Shown here piece after piece: positions 22,779 to 34,114 of a stretch of 64,000 nt of DNA. A model generated the notes under the pieces. It made no database searches. It was not told where the DNA came from and worked only from the letters and a program-made list of their open reading frames with translations. The stretch lies in contig CM056732.1 in assembly GCA_029844215.1 (NCBI GenBank), forward strand, positions 57,087,007 to 57,151,006, written 5' to 3'. A program made the translations under genes and the position numbers. Position 1 is the first letter of the stretch. Each line of letters opens with the position of its first letter. Source of the stretch: Przewalskia tangutica (Eukaryota; Streptophyta; Magnoliopsida; Solanales; Solanaceae).

Positions 22779-25700
22779 TGTTATACCCGTATTTCAGTAT
22801 ATGCGTGAGGCGTGCGTATAAAAATTTGAGCCTTAAAGATTTAGCAAGTTTGAAATTTGTACACAAGTGCAGAAAGGAGTCGTTTTCGGCGAAGCGTTTT
22901 ACTAAACTTGCGAAGGAAAAATACGGCTATGTCATTTTTAATTTTTGCGGAATTTTCAGAGGCGAAACATTTTGGACCAACGGGAGGGTGACATGTGCCA
23001 CCTCACATTGGAAGCTTAGGGACGGCAAAATGGGACGATTTGGGCTACTTTAGTTGGTAGGATATTTTGTGCAAGTTGGTGTGGTAGATGGATAAGGTAC
23101 ACGTGGTTTAATCCTAGCCCTACACTTGGATGGATCTTGGCCATTGGTTGGCCATTGCTTGACCTATAAATACCTCTAAGTTGAAGACTTTCTTAATCCA
23201 AACTTGAGCATTTCTCTAAGTCTCACACTACTCCCTCCTCTTGAGTTTAGTCCACTACACCCTCCCCCTTGGCGAGAGCCTCCCTCCCTTTGTAGTGTCT
23301 GGCAGGGTACCCCCGAGCCTAGTTGGTTTCGTATAATACCCCCTGTGTGGTATAGAAATACTCTCCAAGTATTGTTATAATGCCCAAATACTTTAGCCCC
23401 TATACCGTAGAGTACTTTCCCAAGTTACCTCTATCTGGCTTGAAAAATACTATTATACTTCCTTTAGCCACTAAACGAAACCCTAAGGAAAACCTTCATA
23501 GTCGGTTGAAGTGTTAAATAGAAGTTGCGTAGAACTTCTAAGGGTTGTTAGAGCCAGTTGGAGCACTCGGAGTAGGAGCTTAACGTTGCTCAGGAGCGAC
23601 TTATATACTTGGATAATTTTGGGCTCATCGAGGTAAATACTACTGTCCTTCTATTGTAATTGGAAATTACATACTGTAGTTGTATATAAATGAATATAAG
23701 ATTCATAGAAGAGAATTGAACTGAATAGACTTGAATAGACTTGAACTGAAATCGCATCAGAAGAATATTTAAGTAGAAGATTAACTGTACTTACTTAGGA
23801 CTGTATTTACAGTAGACTGATAACCTTTATTGGTTGAATGTTCTGCAAGTAGCATGTGCTACTTAGAAGGTGGACAAGGCTAGCCGGGTTATAGCCGTGG
23901 AGCGTTTTGCTTATAGTCGATAATCGTCGCGAGGTATGTGATTCTTCCTATACTCTTGAGCATGAAGTATTTTAAAGGAATATATATATAGTACGGTAGA
24001 CGTACGTGTGGCAATGTCTTTTGACTTAAGCCTGAATAATAAGAATCTTGAAATATTTTAAAAGAGTATATATAGTACGGTAGACGTACGTGTGTTAACT
24101 GAATGTAGTGTCACGACAATGTCTTTTGACTTAAGCCTGAATAATAATGATCTTGAAGTATTTCAAAAGATTTAAGAAACCTTTTTGAAAGAAGAGTACT
24201 TGGTTTTAAAAAGAGTTATACTAGCTTTATGGGGAGTTAGGTATAACGTCTTAAGAGAGGAAAAGAAAGGGTTTACTAATTTTAGAAGATAAGAGACTTA
24301 ACTTAATTGAATTAATATGAAATTTGTGTGAAACCTCATTCGTGAGTAATGAGTACTTGGTTTTTAAAAGGAATAACGTTTTACTGATTTCGGAAATCAG
24401 AATGAGTATCGACAAACCAACTGCGGCGTTAATAAAGGAAAATGTAATGAATAATGAAGTATTATTAAAACCGGTAGAAACCTCCATCTGCATGAAGCTA
24501 AGATGAGACAAAATGATATTACATTTCTAGATCATGTTTGCTTAATAAGATTGATTATGATTAAGAATAACCTACACTCATATAAGGCAGATGTTACTCA
24601 ATTGTTTTAAAAGAGATTAAGACATTGAACTATGAAACTTTTCTAAAATAAAGAGCCTTGAGTAATTGAAATTAGGCAAACTGGAACCTTAGGGAAAAGA
24701 ATGTGGTTGAAAAGGAAAGTGTTTTGGTTTACCTAAAAATGTGAGTCACTCTATTTTATACTACGGTGTCGGGTGACTTTTATAAAAGGAATGGGTCTCT
24801 TTAAAAGGAATTTAGCGTCGTAGTACTTTAGGGTTAACACCCGGATTTTGACGTAAAATGAAAGTACTTTGAGTTGTGTATAACTTGCCTATGCTTGTTG
24901 TTGTATAACTTGCCTATGCTTGTTGTTGTGTAACTTGCCTATGCTTGTCGTTGTGTAACTTGCCTATGCTTGTTGTTGGATAACTTGCCTATGCTTATTG
25001 AGATAGTCTTTGTTGTGCAAGAATTGTGTTTCTATTCTCTGGCGTCTCGATGGAGGCGGTTGACTTATTGAGAACTTACTTGGAGCGTCTGGCGGTGCGG
25101 GAGATTCCGCAGATGCGCTTCCATTATTATTATTACATGGGCATGTCTGCAGATGATGTGGACATGTGACCATTATGGTTATTTATGGCGAAATGTCGTG
25201 ACTTACGGTTGTGATCGGGTGCGTAGCTGTTTACTTGCCCCGTCATTTGCGTGGCGCGAGTGGATCTGGTATAGGTTATTGCACGCCGCGTGTCGGCGGC
25301 GAAGTATCGTGACTTACGGTTGTGATCGGGTCGTAGCTGTTTACTTGCCCCGTCGACTCGTGGCGCGGTGGATCTGGTATAGGTTATTGCACCCACGTGT
25401 CGACCAGCGAGTCGGTGTTTGGATGGAGCGTGACTTACGGTTGTGATCTGGTGCGTGGTCGATTCACTTGCCCCGTCGGCTACGTGGCGCGGTGGGTGGT
25501 GGAGGCTATTGCGACGCCCGCGTGTCGACCGTGATATGGTTATGCGATATTATTGGTACGGTCGGATCTGGTAGTTATACTTGCCCCGTACGGTTTTTAT
25601 GACACAGGTGGGACCTGGTGTTCATGTATATTCCTTGGTGTTGTTATATCATAGACTGCCGGCAGTGAGGAAGGAATTCCACGGGCACGAGTGATGATTT

Positions 25701-26254
25701 GGAGGGCGTGAGTCCCTGACTTGATATAACTGTTTATATGTTGTGTACTGTAGTTTGGTTATCATGCATGTCTCTGCTTTATATAGACTATTATGATTTC
25801 ATTTCTGATATTTTGATTTCACATACTTGGTACTGTTGTCTTGACCTCCTTGAGGCTGCGTTCATCTGCCGCAGTAGAAGTACATCATTTGTCGATCCGC
25901 TTTTAGGATCACCTTTCGCGTATTGGGAAGCTCGTTCCTTCGGAGGCTTATCTTTGGTATGTTACCACACAGTGTAGGTTCTTGTACATTCGGGGTATGG
26001 CGGGGCCTGTCGTCATAGTTGTAGTAAAAATCTTAGAAGTGCAGCCTTGCTTTGTTGTGGGCGGGGTTGTAAGGATTATGCTGTTCAAATGTTTATATAT
26101 ATATATGTTGAAAAGGCCGTTTTGGTTGGCCTATTTTCTTTATCTTGATCCATGTCTATTTGAATGTTTAAGTTTTTATTTCATTGGTTTTCTCGATGTT
26201 GTATCACTAGGGTGCAGGGTAAGGCACGATCCACGGGCAGGTTAGGTCGTGACA
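22779..26254 (+). repeat. Array LTR B (probable recombinant LTR)
   Basis: 3476 bases. TATA at 23165-23172, minisatellite x5 at 24879-25000, ~117-bp repeat at 25189-25520. Its first part carries the C-F markers (11-base deletion near 23130, 'ttcttaatcc' near 23195, 'ctggctt' near 23435 as in C). Its second part carries the A markers ('actgtacttacttagg' near 23785, CTCTTTAAAAGG near 24800, five minisatellite copies, 'attccgcag' near 25105). The switch falls between about 23445 and 23785. Confidence 0.9.
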
Positions 26255-26453
26255 AAAGTGGTATCGAGCGATTAGTCCTCGGAAAGTGTCTGACCGTGTC
26301 TAGTAGAGTCTTGATTATCGGTGTGTTGTGCACCACATCTATAATCGGGAGGCTATAGGACATTTAGGATTAGTTTCCATTCTTCTCATTACGAGATCGT
26401 GCCTTAGAACATGTTGTAAGTTGGACCCCTCGACATACTTCGTTTTTACGATT
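26255..26453 (+). other. PBS and leader, internal domain B
   Basis: PBS at 26259 reads TGGTATCGAGCGATTAG, again altered at both CAG triplets. Conserved leader follows. Confidence 0.85.
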
Positions 26454-27619
26454 ATGCCTCCGCGTAAAACCCGGGCCCGAAGGCAAGGGCAAAGCGAGGA
26501 GGCTGCGAGTAAGCGGCAGCGATCTCACGAGACCACAAGACACGAGCCTCGGTCCGCGATGCGGGCGAGAAGAGATGAGTTACAAAGAGTGGGCCCAGTT
26601 AATGGCCAGGGTTGTGGACAGACTTGAGGATAAATTTGGGCCGCGGCGGTTCGATGCACCATGGTTCACCCTAGATCAGATAGTTTGAGGCTACGGGATT
26701 TTCTGAGTTGTAACCCGCCAGAGTTTTATGGGTCAAGGCCTGAGGATGATCCGCAGGAGTTCATCCGACAATTACAGCGGATCATGAGAGTGATCAAGGC
26801 ATCGAAGACCGAGTCGGTGGTCCTAGGTTCGCATCGGCTGCGTGATACCGCAGTCGACTGGTTTGATTCGTGGGAGCTGTCCCGGGGAGAGCATGCACTT
26901 CCGTGTATGGAGCGAGTTCTCGCAGGCCTTTCTTGCACATTTCTTGCCTCGCGGATGAGAGGGCTCGGGCCGACAGATTTTTGGTGTTGCGGCAGAACGG
27001 GCGTACGGTTCGGGAGTACAATGTGGAGTTCGACTCATTGGCTCGATACGTCCCACGTTAGTAGCTAGTATGGAGGATCGAGTGCACCGATATGTTCTGA
27101 GGCTCGATGATTACCTAGGCGAGAGTTGTTGGTGTAGCTCTTGTGGGCATGGACATTGCCGCATGCGAGCTTATGCACTTGGATGTGAGGCGGAGAATCG
27201 GCGGAATGACGAAGATCGCGAAGAGGCGAGCAGAGGTCGCTGGTGACTTTCGGCGGACGCCTGTGGCGAGCGATTATGCGCCTCGCCCGATGCAAGTGGT
27301 CCCCGCGTCGTCGGGGCGTTTGGAATATTCGAGGCGGTCGGGGCTCGGGTTGAATCTTGGGAGTAGGAGTGCTCGCGGATGAGCCACCGTATCTCGGTGT
27401 GACCATTGTGGTAAAGCCCGTAGAGGCGTATCGTCTTAGTTTGGGAGATTGCTATACTTGCGGCGGCGGGGCCATTTGTGAGCTGTCCAGGCCGAGTATG
27501 CTGCGGTGGGATAGCACTGAACTACTAGATCGATTGCGGGTTCCTCACCTTCCATAGCTAGGCGGGATGTTCATACCGTGAGCCACGGTAGAGGTCGCGG
27601 TGGAGGTTCCCAGTTTTAG
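26454..27619 (+). pseudogene. gag: gag pseudogene B
   Basis: Starts MPPRKTRARRQGQ (basic N-terminus). A well-kept patch at 26661-26880 encodes the Retrotrans_gag-like core: LRDFLSCNPPEFYGSRPEDD, then a stretch ending in WFDSWELSRGEH. That block is base-identical over about 170 bases to copies C, D and E. Downstream the frame breaks repeatedly and the knuckles (about 27400-27490) are damaged. Ends at TAG 27617-27619. Encodes a capsid/nucleocapsid precursor in intact relatives; not translatable whole here. Confidence 0.85.
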
Positions 27620-28305
27620 CGGTCCTCTGAACCGCCTATTTTCAGGTATATCCTTAACCCTCTAGAGACTTGTATGTTTTAATGTATGTTGATGTGTTTA
27701 GTGTTATGTTCGGATAGCTTTGTGCTAAAATGTGATTTAGAAGCCTGGTTAGTGAAAAGGGTAAGCCTGGGGGTGAGAAAATGATGAACCTTAGAATATT
27801 ACGGTTGAGACCTTAGATGTAAGGCCGTCTTGAGTACAAGACTTTGCGGGTGATCTTTGTCAGAATGTATAAGTATACGTGGAGTAATTGGGGGAAGATT
27901 CCTTGGGTGGTGTAAAATGGAAGTGGTAGCTTTCATGACCTGTATAGGTAAGATTGTTCCGGATCGGGGAACAAGAGCTTGATGCGTTAAGTGGGTCGGG
28001 TTGGGGCCATGTTGCGGGCCAACCCGCGGCTTGTTTCGAGGTGGGGTCAGCTCTGGGTGGTCCCGCCAGGTGGTAGGGTCACGAGGGTGCTAGGCCCAAG
28101 TTTAGATGACCATCGTATGAGTTCGTGGATGTGTTCGACCAGAAGCGGATCGTGAAGGCCGGGAATGGCCTTAAGGAAGATTGAGGCTAGTAAGATGACC
28201 AGGTTTGGAGGTGGTGACTCCAAAGTTTTGAAGCGAGCGATGGCGAAGTGGGAATGCATACTAGAAGAGTTCAAGTGTTCGGAGGGCACGACGAGTTAGG
28301 AAAAG
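27620..28305 (+). other. Non-coding tail B, left part
   Basis: Normal tail interrupted at 28305 by the minus-strand nested element; the rest resumes at 37703. Includes the AAGGCC/GGCCTT inverted repeat near 28155-28175. No coding signal. Confidence 0.85.
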
Positions 28306-31300
28306 TGTCACGACCGGCGGGCGTGACTGGTGCCTTACCCCGGGCACCCTAGTGACACAACATCAGAGTAATCAGCGGAACATAAAACAACAACATGAGA
28401 TAACAAAAATATAAAACAATAATCTGTGAAAACTTGCCTTTCGGCATATATATAACCATCAACTCTTTTACAAATGAACAGCTTAATCCTTTTTACCAAC
28501 CACGCCTGCAACGATTTCTGCACCTCTAAGAATGATACGACCACAATGGCGGGACAGGGCCCCGCCACACCCCTGAATGTAAACACTTACTACGACAGGG
28601 GACTATACCACTGATAAACCTCCGGAGAAACGGAGCTTCCCAACGAATCGTGACCACGAGAGCTAGGATCAACGGCGATGTACCTCGACTGCGGCATGAG
28701 CGGCCGAAAGAGGTCGATGTCAGTCGAGTATGTGAAACTAAAAATAAATCGTAAATGAAATCATAGTAGTCTATACAAAGCGAGAGACATGTATGATAAC
28801 CACACTGATTCACCATAAATAGCGATCGTGTCAAGTCAGTGACTCACGCCCTCAAGTCATCACTCGATTTAACAATGGGTCTCACGCCCACAACATCAAT
28901 CGTGCCCGTGGAATACCTTCCTCACTGCCGGCAGTTTATGATATACAAGCACCAAGGCATACACATGAACACCAGGTCCCACCTGTGTCCTAATAAAGCT
29001 ATGCAGGTAAGTGAAGGCATAGCCGACTACTAACACCACGGTACCAACAAGGTCATCGTATCATAAGATCTGTCTGCCGTCACATGATCAAAGCGGCCAC
29101 TTGCCCGCGATATCTAATGTGCGCGTCTAGTCCTGGAACTTCCGCGACTCGCATAGGCCAATCTCATCGGCCGCGTGAGGTATTCCCGCATCGGTAGCTA
29201 CTCCCCGGCGTCGTCTGGACTTTCGAGTCCGCGTGGCCTGAGGACCGCGTGCCCATAAAGGACGCACTAACCGGAACTCGTAGCTCGCGATAGGCCCCGG
29301 GACCAGCATGAGGTATTCTCGAATCATGGTCCCTGCATCACTGAGTCTACCCGTCGGAGGCTTAACCGGAATCATCTCAAGAGATGAATGCCACCATACT
29401 ATCATAACGGTGATGGTTAATAAGCACAATCAGAAACCCTCTACACAAACATCACAAGATACTAACACACGTAGCATCCTAACACGTTTACTTATCAAAG
29501 CAACAAGAAAGTATTACAAGGCTATCACAAACCAATACAATCAAGTTATTCACACAAGGTACTTTCTACTAACAAGTTCTGTATCTATCCCCAAAGTACT
29601 TCACATTAATATCTTAAAACAAAGATCTGTTTCTTTCACATAAGTCACACAATACCCGTAGTAAAAATAGAGTGATATCTTTTAAGAAAACCAAAACTCT
29701 TACCTTTGTAAAATCAAGTAACAACATTATTTTTCAAGCGTCAAGTTGCCTAATTTCAAATGTTCACGTTTCTTATTTTAGAAAGGTTTAAAGTTCATAG
29801 TCTTATTCATTTAAGAATATAATTCTCTTTTAAATAATCGAGAAACATAAGCCTTATATGTGAGTAGGATATTCTTGTTTATAACAATCTTATTACAAAG
29901 ACCGTGATCTAGGAAATATCATTTTGTCTCATCTTAGCTTATGCGGATGGAAGTTTCTCTGGTTTTAATAATACTTAATTATTCAAAACATTTCCTTTTA
30001 TTAACTGCGATGGTTTGTCGATACACATTACGATTTCCGAAATCGATAAAGCATTCTTAAGCCGTTATACCTAACTTCCCATAAAGCTAGTATAACTCTT
30101 AAGTTTTCAAACACCAAGTATTACTTCTCCTTTCAAAATGATTCAAAAATCTTTTGAAAATACTTCAAGTTCTTCCTTATCATATAACAAGCCAGTTATA
30201 GTTCAAATCAGTTACCTTTTAAAAACCACATGTATTTTCTTACTAACATAAAGTGTATAACCAACTTCCCGTAAAGCGTTATAACACTTTATGTTTTAAA
30301 CTACTCAAACACATTTAGCACGTATGCGTCTGGTGCTACATAGTTCACACATATCATGCTAGAGAGATAGGAAGAGGTTCACATACCTCGCGACGATTAT
30401 CGACTAATAGCAAAACGCTCCAAGTACCTCAAACCGCCGGCTACTCCCTAAGCCAAGTAGATCGCGCCACGCATAGTACTTCCACCTATAAGGCCACAAG
30501 GCGCTTATTAACATAAGGTCTCATCGTAGAACTTTCTACAGAAAAATCGGCAGCACCTCCCCCCCCGCAACAGCGTAAATCTCCTCCTCTATCGAGGCCG
30601 GCTACCAAGCCAACCAGGGGGGGTTATACATCTAACCCTAACGGGTACAATTCTACTCCACGGTACTACTACACAAGTCTACTGTAATACAGTCCTATGT
30701 AATTACAGTTCAGTACTATATATAGTATACTTCTACTATATAATCTAACAACATGTAATTTCCAATTACAATAGGGGGACAAGATAATTACCTCGATAAG
30801 CCCATAATTATCCGAGTTTAATGTCGATCCTTAGCAAAGTTTTAGCTCGACTCAGCGCTCCAACCGCTCTAAACCACCCTTAGAAGTTCTAACCAACTTC
30901 TACACAATACTCCAACGGACTATGGAGATTTTCCTAGGGTTTCGGTTTTGTGACTGACGGGAAGTATAATAGTATTTCTGGGCTTTTCGTAAAGGTATAA
31001 CCTTAGAATACAACAAGGTATAAGGCTAAGGTAATTTGGGCATAACAACAATACTTTTGAGAGTATTTCTACCAAGAGGGGGGGTATTTATACGAAAACA
31101 CTAGGCTAGGGGTACCCACCAGCACACCACCTGGGGAGAGGGAGGCTCTCGGCCACAAAGGCCTATCTAGGGAGGGGGCTCTTGGGCGAGAGTCAAACAA
31201 GAGGGAGAGGAGGGACTTTAACACTTAGGAAATATTTGGAATGGATGAAGAAGTTCATCAACCTTAGAGGGTATTTATAGCCAAGCCAAGGCCAACCAAT

Positions 31301-31935
31301 GGCCAAGATCTGCCAAGTGCCTAGCAAGTGTAGGGCCAAGATTCACCCATGTGTCCTGCCAACTTGCACACAAAATATCTACCAAAAATATCTCCCACTT
31401 GCTTTCCCAAATCGTCCATCGCCCACTTTGCCACCTGAGAGGGTGCCAAGTGCCGCCTCTCGTTGGTCCAAAATGTTTCCGTCTCTCGGAAAAATCCAAA
31501 AATACTAAATGACATAGCGGAAATTCCCTACGAAGCTGTGAAAACGTTTACTAAAAACGACTCTAACAGGTCTTATGCACAAACATATTTCGCCCAAAGG
31601 TGCCACGTGGGGTGACACGTGTCGCCCCGATTAAATCAAAATATTTCGTCTTGAAAATATCCAAAGCGGCCAAAATCTCAAAATCAAAGCGGGCCCCACA
31701 AAGCGTAAATTTCTCGTGGGCCCACGTGACCATTTTCAAAATAAAATTCCATAATTCTCTAATATTCAGAAGTCAGAATACCAAATCTGGGAATCAATTC
31801 CCGTTAACGAACCTTTTCCTTCACAAAACCGAAACTTTTCCGTGGAAAAAATCACCTCTTTCTTCCTTTCCAATCTTTCGTCGTGTTCTCGCATGCGTGC
31901 GTCCTCGTACATACCACGGAACTACGGGTATAACA
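28306..31935 (-). repeat. 3' LTR of nested element
   Basis: 3630 bases, TGTCACGACC to GGTATAACA on the plus strand. TATTTATA (TATA box) at 31272-31279. GC-rich repeats at about 29100-29360 with 'gcgtgaggtatt' motifs. It lacks the 24-bp minisatellite and the 88-bp duplication of the array LTRs. Clearly the partner of 34115-37702, with most differences at CAG/CTG and CCG/CGG sites. Confidence 0.9.
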
Positions 31936-33448
31936 TTCTTCCCCCCTTAGAAACATTCGTCCCAACTGTTCCTTCTAAGTCTCAAAACAAACGTGCGCCA
32001 GTATAGTCTTCACTACTATACTTACGAAACAATCCCGCCATACAGCCGCGAAACACTGCGCAAAACTTACATCTAAGTTCACGAGGAAACACCTCTACAT
32101 CACCACCAATACCTCTTCCCGGTCAAAATATACTTCCTTAGTCAGCGATACCACTTTTGTCACTTTGTCGCGAGCCTTGCTCGACGACCCAACAAATGGT
32201 GCAGAACGCTGCGATCATGTAGCCGTACACTGAATTCTTACCACATTTACGATCTTGCTTTAGTAACCAAAACTCGAGGTTACTATCTCTAACGTGGTCA
32301 TCATTAACGGAACATTCGGATGGATCTTGATACTTTCCGAACATAACAATCTGAAAGGCCGGACGTCCCGCCTCACTAAGTCGGACGGCAAAAGCTAACA
32401 TATAGGCAACCGCCTATTCTTCACATGAACTCAAAGGCCCCAGTAACTCGGGCTAAGTTCCCTTTGTTTCCAAAACTCGTCACACCCTAACAGGGTGGTA
32501 CTTTCAAGAAGGCCGACCGTCGACTGAACTCTGGCGTCGTCGCCGATTATCGCACGATTCCTCCGAGCCGCGAACTTCTTCTAGACAAGCTTCTCACTAT
32601 CCACGATCTGTGGAACAAGCTGAACCAACTATCGAACCGCCAACATCGAACCAATCGTGAACCGATTTACACTTCCGCCCTACAAGGCTTCACAAGCGAT
32701 ATCCGAACAACGAAATGGTAGCTTAAACACTTCCTCCATAGGAGACAACAATCCCCACGACTACCTCTAAATCCACGCCTTGGCGAGGCGAATGCGGTCC
32801 CGAGACTCACCAGTTCTTAACTGCACGGTATAACTTCCAGAAAGCAGCAGTAGTAACGGGACTTCACATGCGTCATAAGGTGAAGTTAGGCACCCCGTGC
32901 AGCCTTACAACCTTTCTGGTACAACAACACTGCCAAGTGAACGGTCCCGACCGAAGAACACGATGGGCTGCCCCCATCGGCCCGATCATCGTCGAGCGCA
33001 TCCACGAACTCATCTGTTTGGTTAACTAAACTGGGCCTAACACCCTCGTGACCCTACCACAAGGCGGGACCACCACAATGACCCCACCACCAAAAGGCGG
33101 CGGGTTGACCAGCATCGCCTCAATCAGGCCGGCATTGCGCAAAACACTAGCTCCCCGAAGGAATAATTTTCACAAATCATATTACGAAAACCTAGCGGTC
33201 TTCCTAGCTCGACTACCTTCTTTCAAATCACGCTACTCAGGGACTTATCCCACGAACATAGCTCACGTGCACTATGCACTCCTATAAGGGTCAAACATAA
33301 CACTACACCTTTCTCGAGATGGCCTTACCTCTAAGGTCTTTACGTATAACACTCTAAGGCTCACACCTTCTCTATCCCCCAAAATCTTACTCGGTTAACC
33401 CTCCATGATTCTAATCACAACTAACACTTTCGCTATCGAACATAGCAC
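31936..33448 (-). other. Long non-coding tail of nested element
   Basis: Begins with the polypurine-tract complement TTCTTCCCCCCTT. About 1.5 kb, nearly twice the tail of the array units, with little similarity over 32000-33000. The end near gag (33290-33420) again matches the common tail. An open frame at 32138-32401 (minus) has no recognisable motif; I do not call it a gene. No reverse transcriptase or integrase motif seen. Confidence 0.7.
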
Positions 33449-33913
33449 TTAAGGTATACTCACCTTGAAAGTTACCAAAGGACCTTGCTGCTCGGCCCTT
33501 ATTTGTCCTTCGTTAACCCGTCGATCTCTACGTTTCTCGGCCTGCTGCGCATAAGCCCGTACACAGGCCATGCTCAAGCCTAACTGAAGAATTACTCTTG
33601 CACAACCCTCTTTTAGATAGTCCTCAAGACTCGCGGTACATCGGTATACTCTCTGGTAGCCAAATCTATAGCTAGTAACAGGGTTGTCCCTTGGCAATCT
33701 ATATTCTCTGTTCGATCGTAGGCGAAGGTTCATATAACATGGCGCGATGTAAGCCTTTGCCGCCGCGTACTAAACTCTTGGGGCTAGTGGCGTCGCAAAA
33801 CTCCCGAATGAAGCACTACCCTAGGTAATGATTGGGCTGTGCCTCGCCACCTCTGAACTCTACTCGCGCCTCCTGCGCCTTGCCCTCCGGGCGGGTTGCC
33901 TGCGCGGAGGCAT
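33449..33913 (-). pseudogene. gag: gag remnant lacking zinc knuckles, nested element
   Basis: Starts at the ATG complement at 33911-33913 (MPPRRQPARR-like). Clearest piece is 33449-33733, with 'VYRCTASLEDYLKEG' and 'MACVRAYAQQAEKRRDRR', aligned with 'VHRYVTGLDDYL' and 'MDIARMQAYALGCEERRNRR' of copy E. It ends GPLVTFKVSIP and stop, where other copies continue for about 150 more codons through a glycine/proline-rich linker to two CCHC knuckles. The Retrotrans_gag-like core is also missing or unrecognisable, since only about 180 bases separate the start from this piece. A doubly deleted gag is the simplest reading. Confidence 0.72.
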
Positions 33914-34114
33914 AGCGGTAAGGGAAAGAAATACGTTAGAGGTCGACTTACAACACGTCTCTAAGGCACGATCTCGAGTGAGAAGAATAGAAACCAATCC
34001 TAAAATATCCTATAGCCTCACGATTATTGGTGTGGTGCGCGACACACCGATAATCAAGACTCTTGGATACGATCTGTAGACACTTTCAGGATTAAGCGCT
34101 CACGATACCACTTT
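33914..34114 (-). other. Leader and PBS of nested element
   Basis: GCTCACGATACCA at 34098-34110 is the PBS complement with CTG changed to CACG (intact form GCTCTGATACCA). It lies four bases from the LTR. Confidence 0.85.

Noticed and set aside
32138..32401. An 87-codon minus-strand frame in the nested element's tail
   Set aside because: No motif recognised and no homologous frame in related elements; kept only as part of an unexplained stretch.
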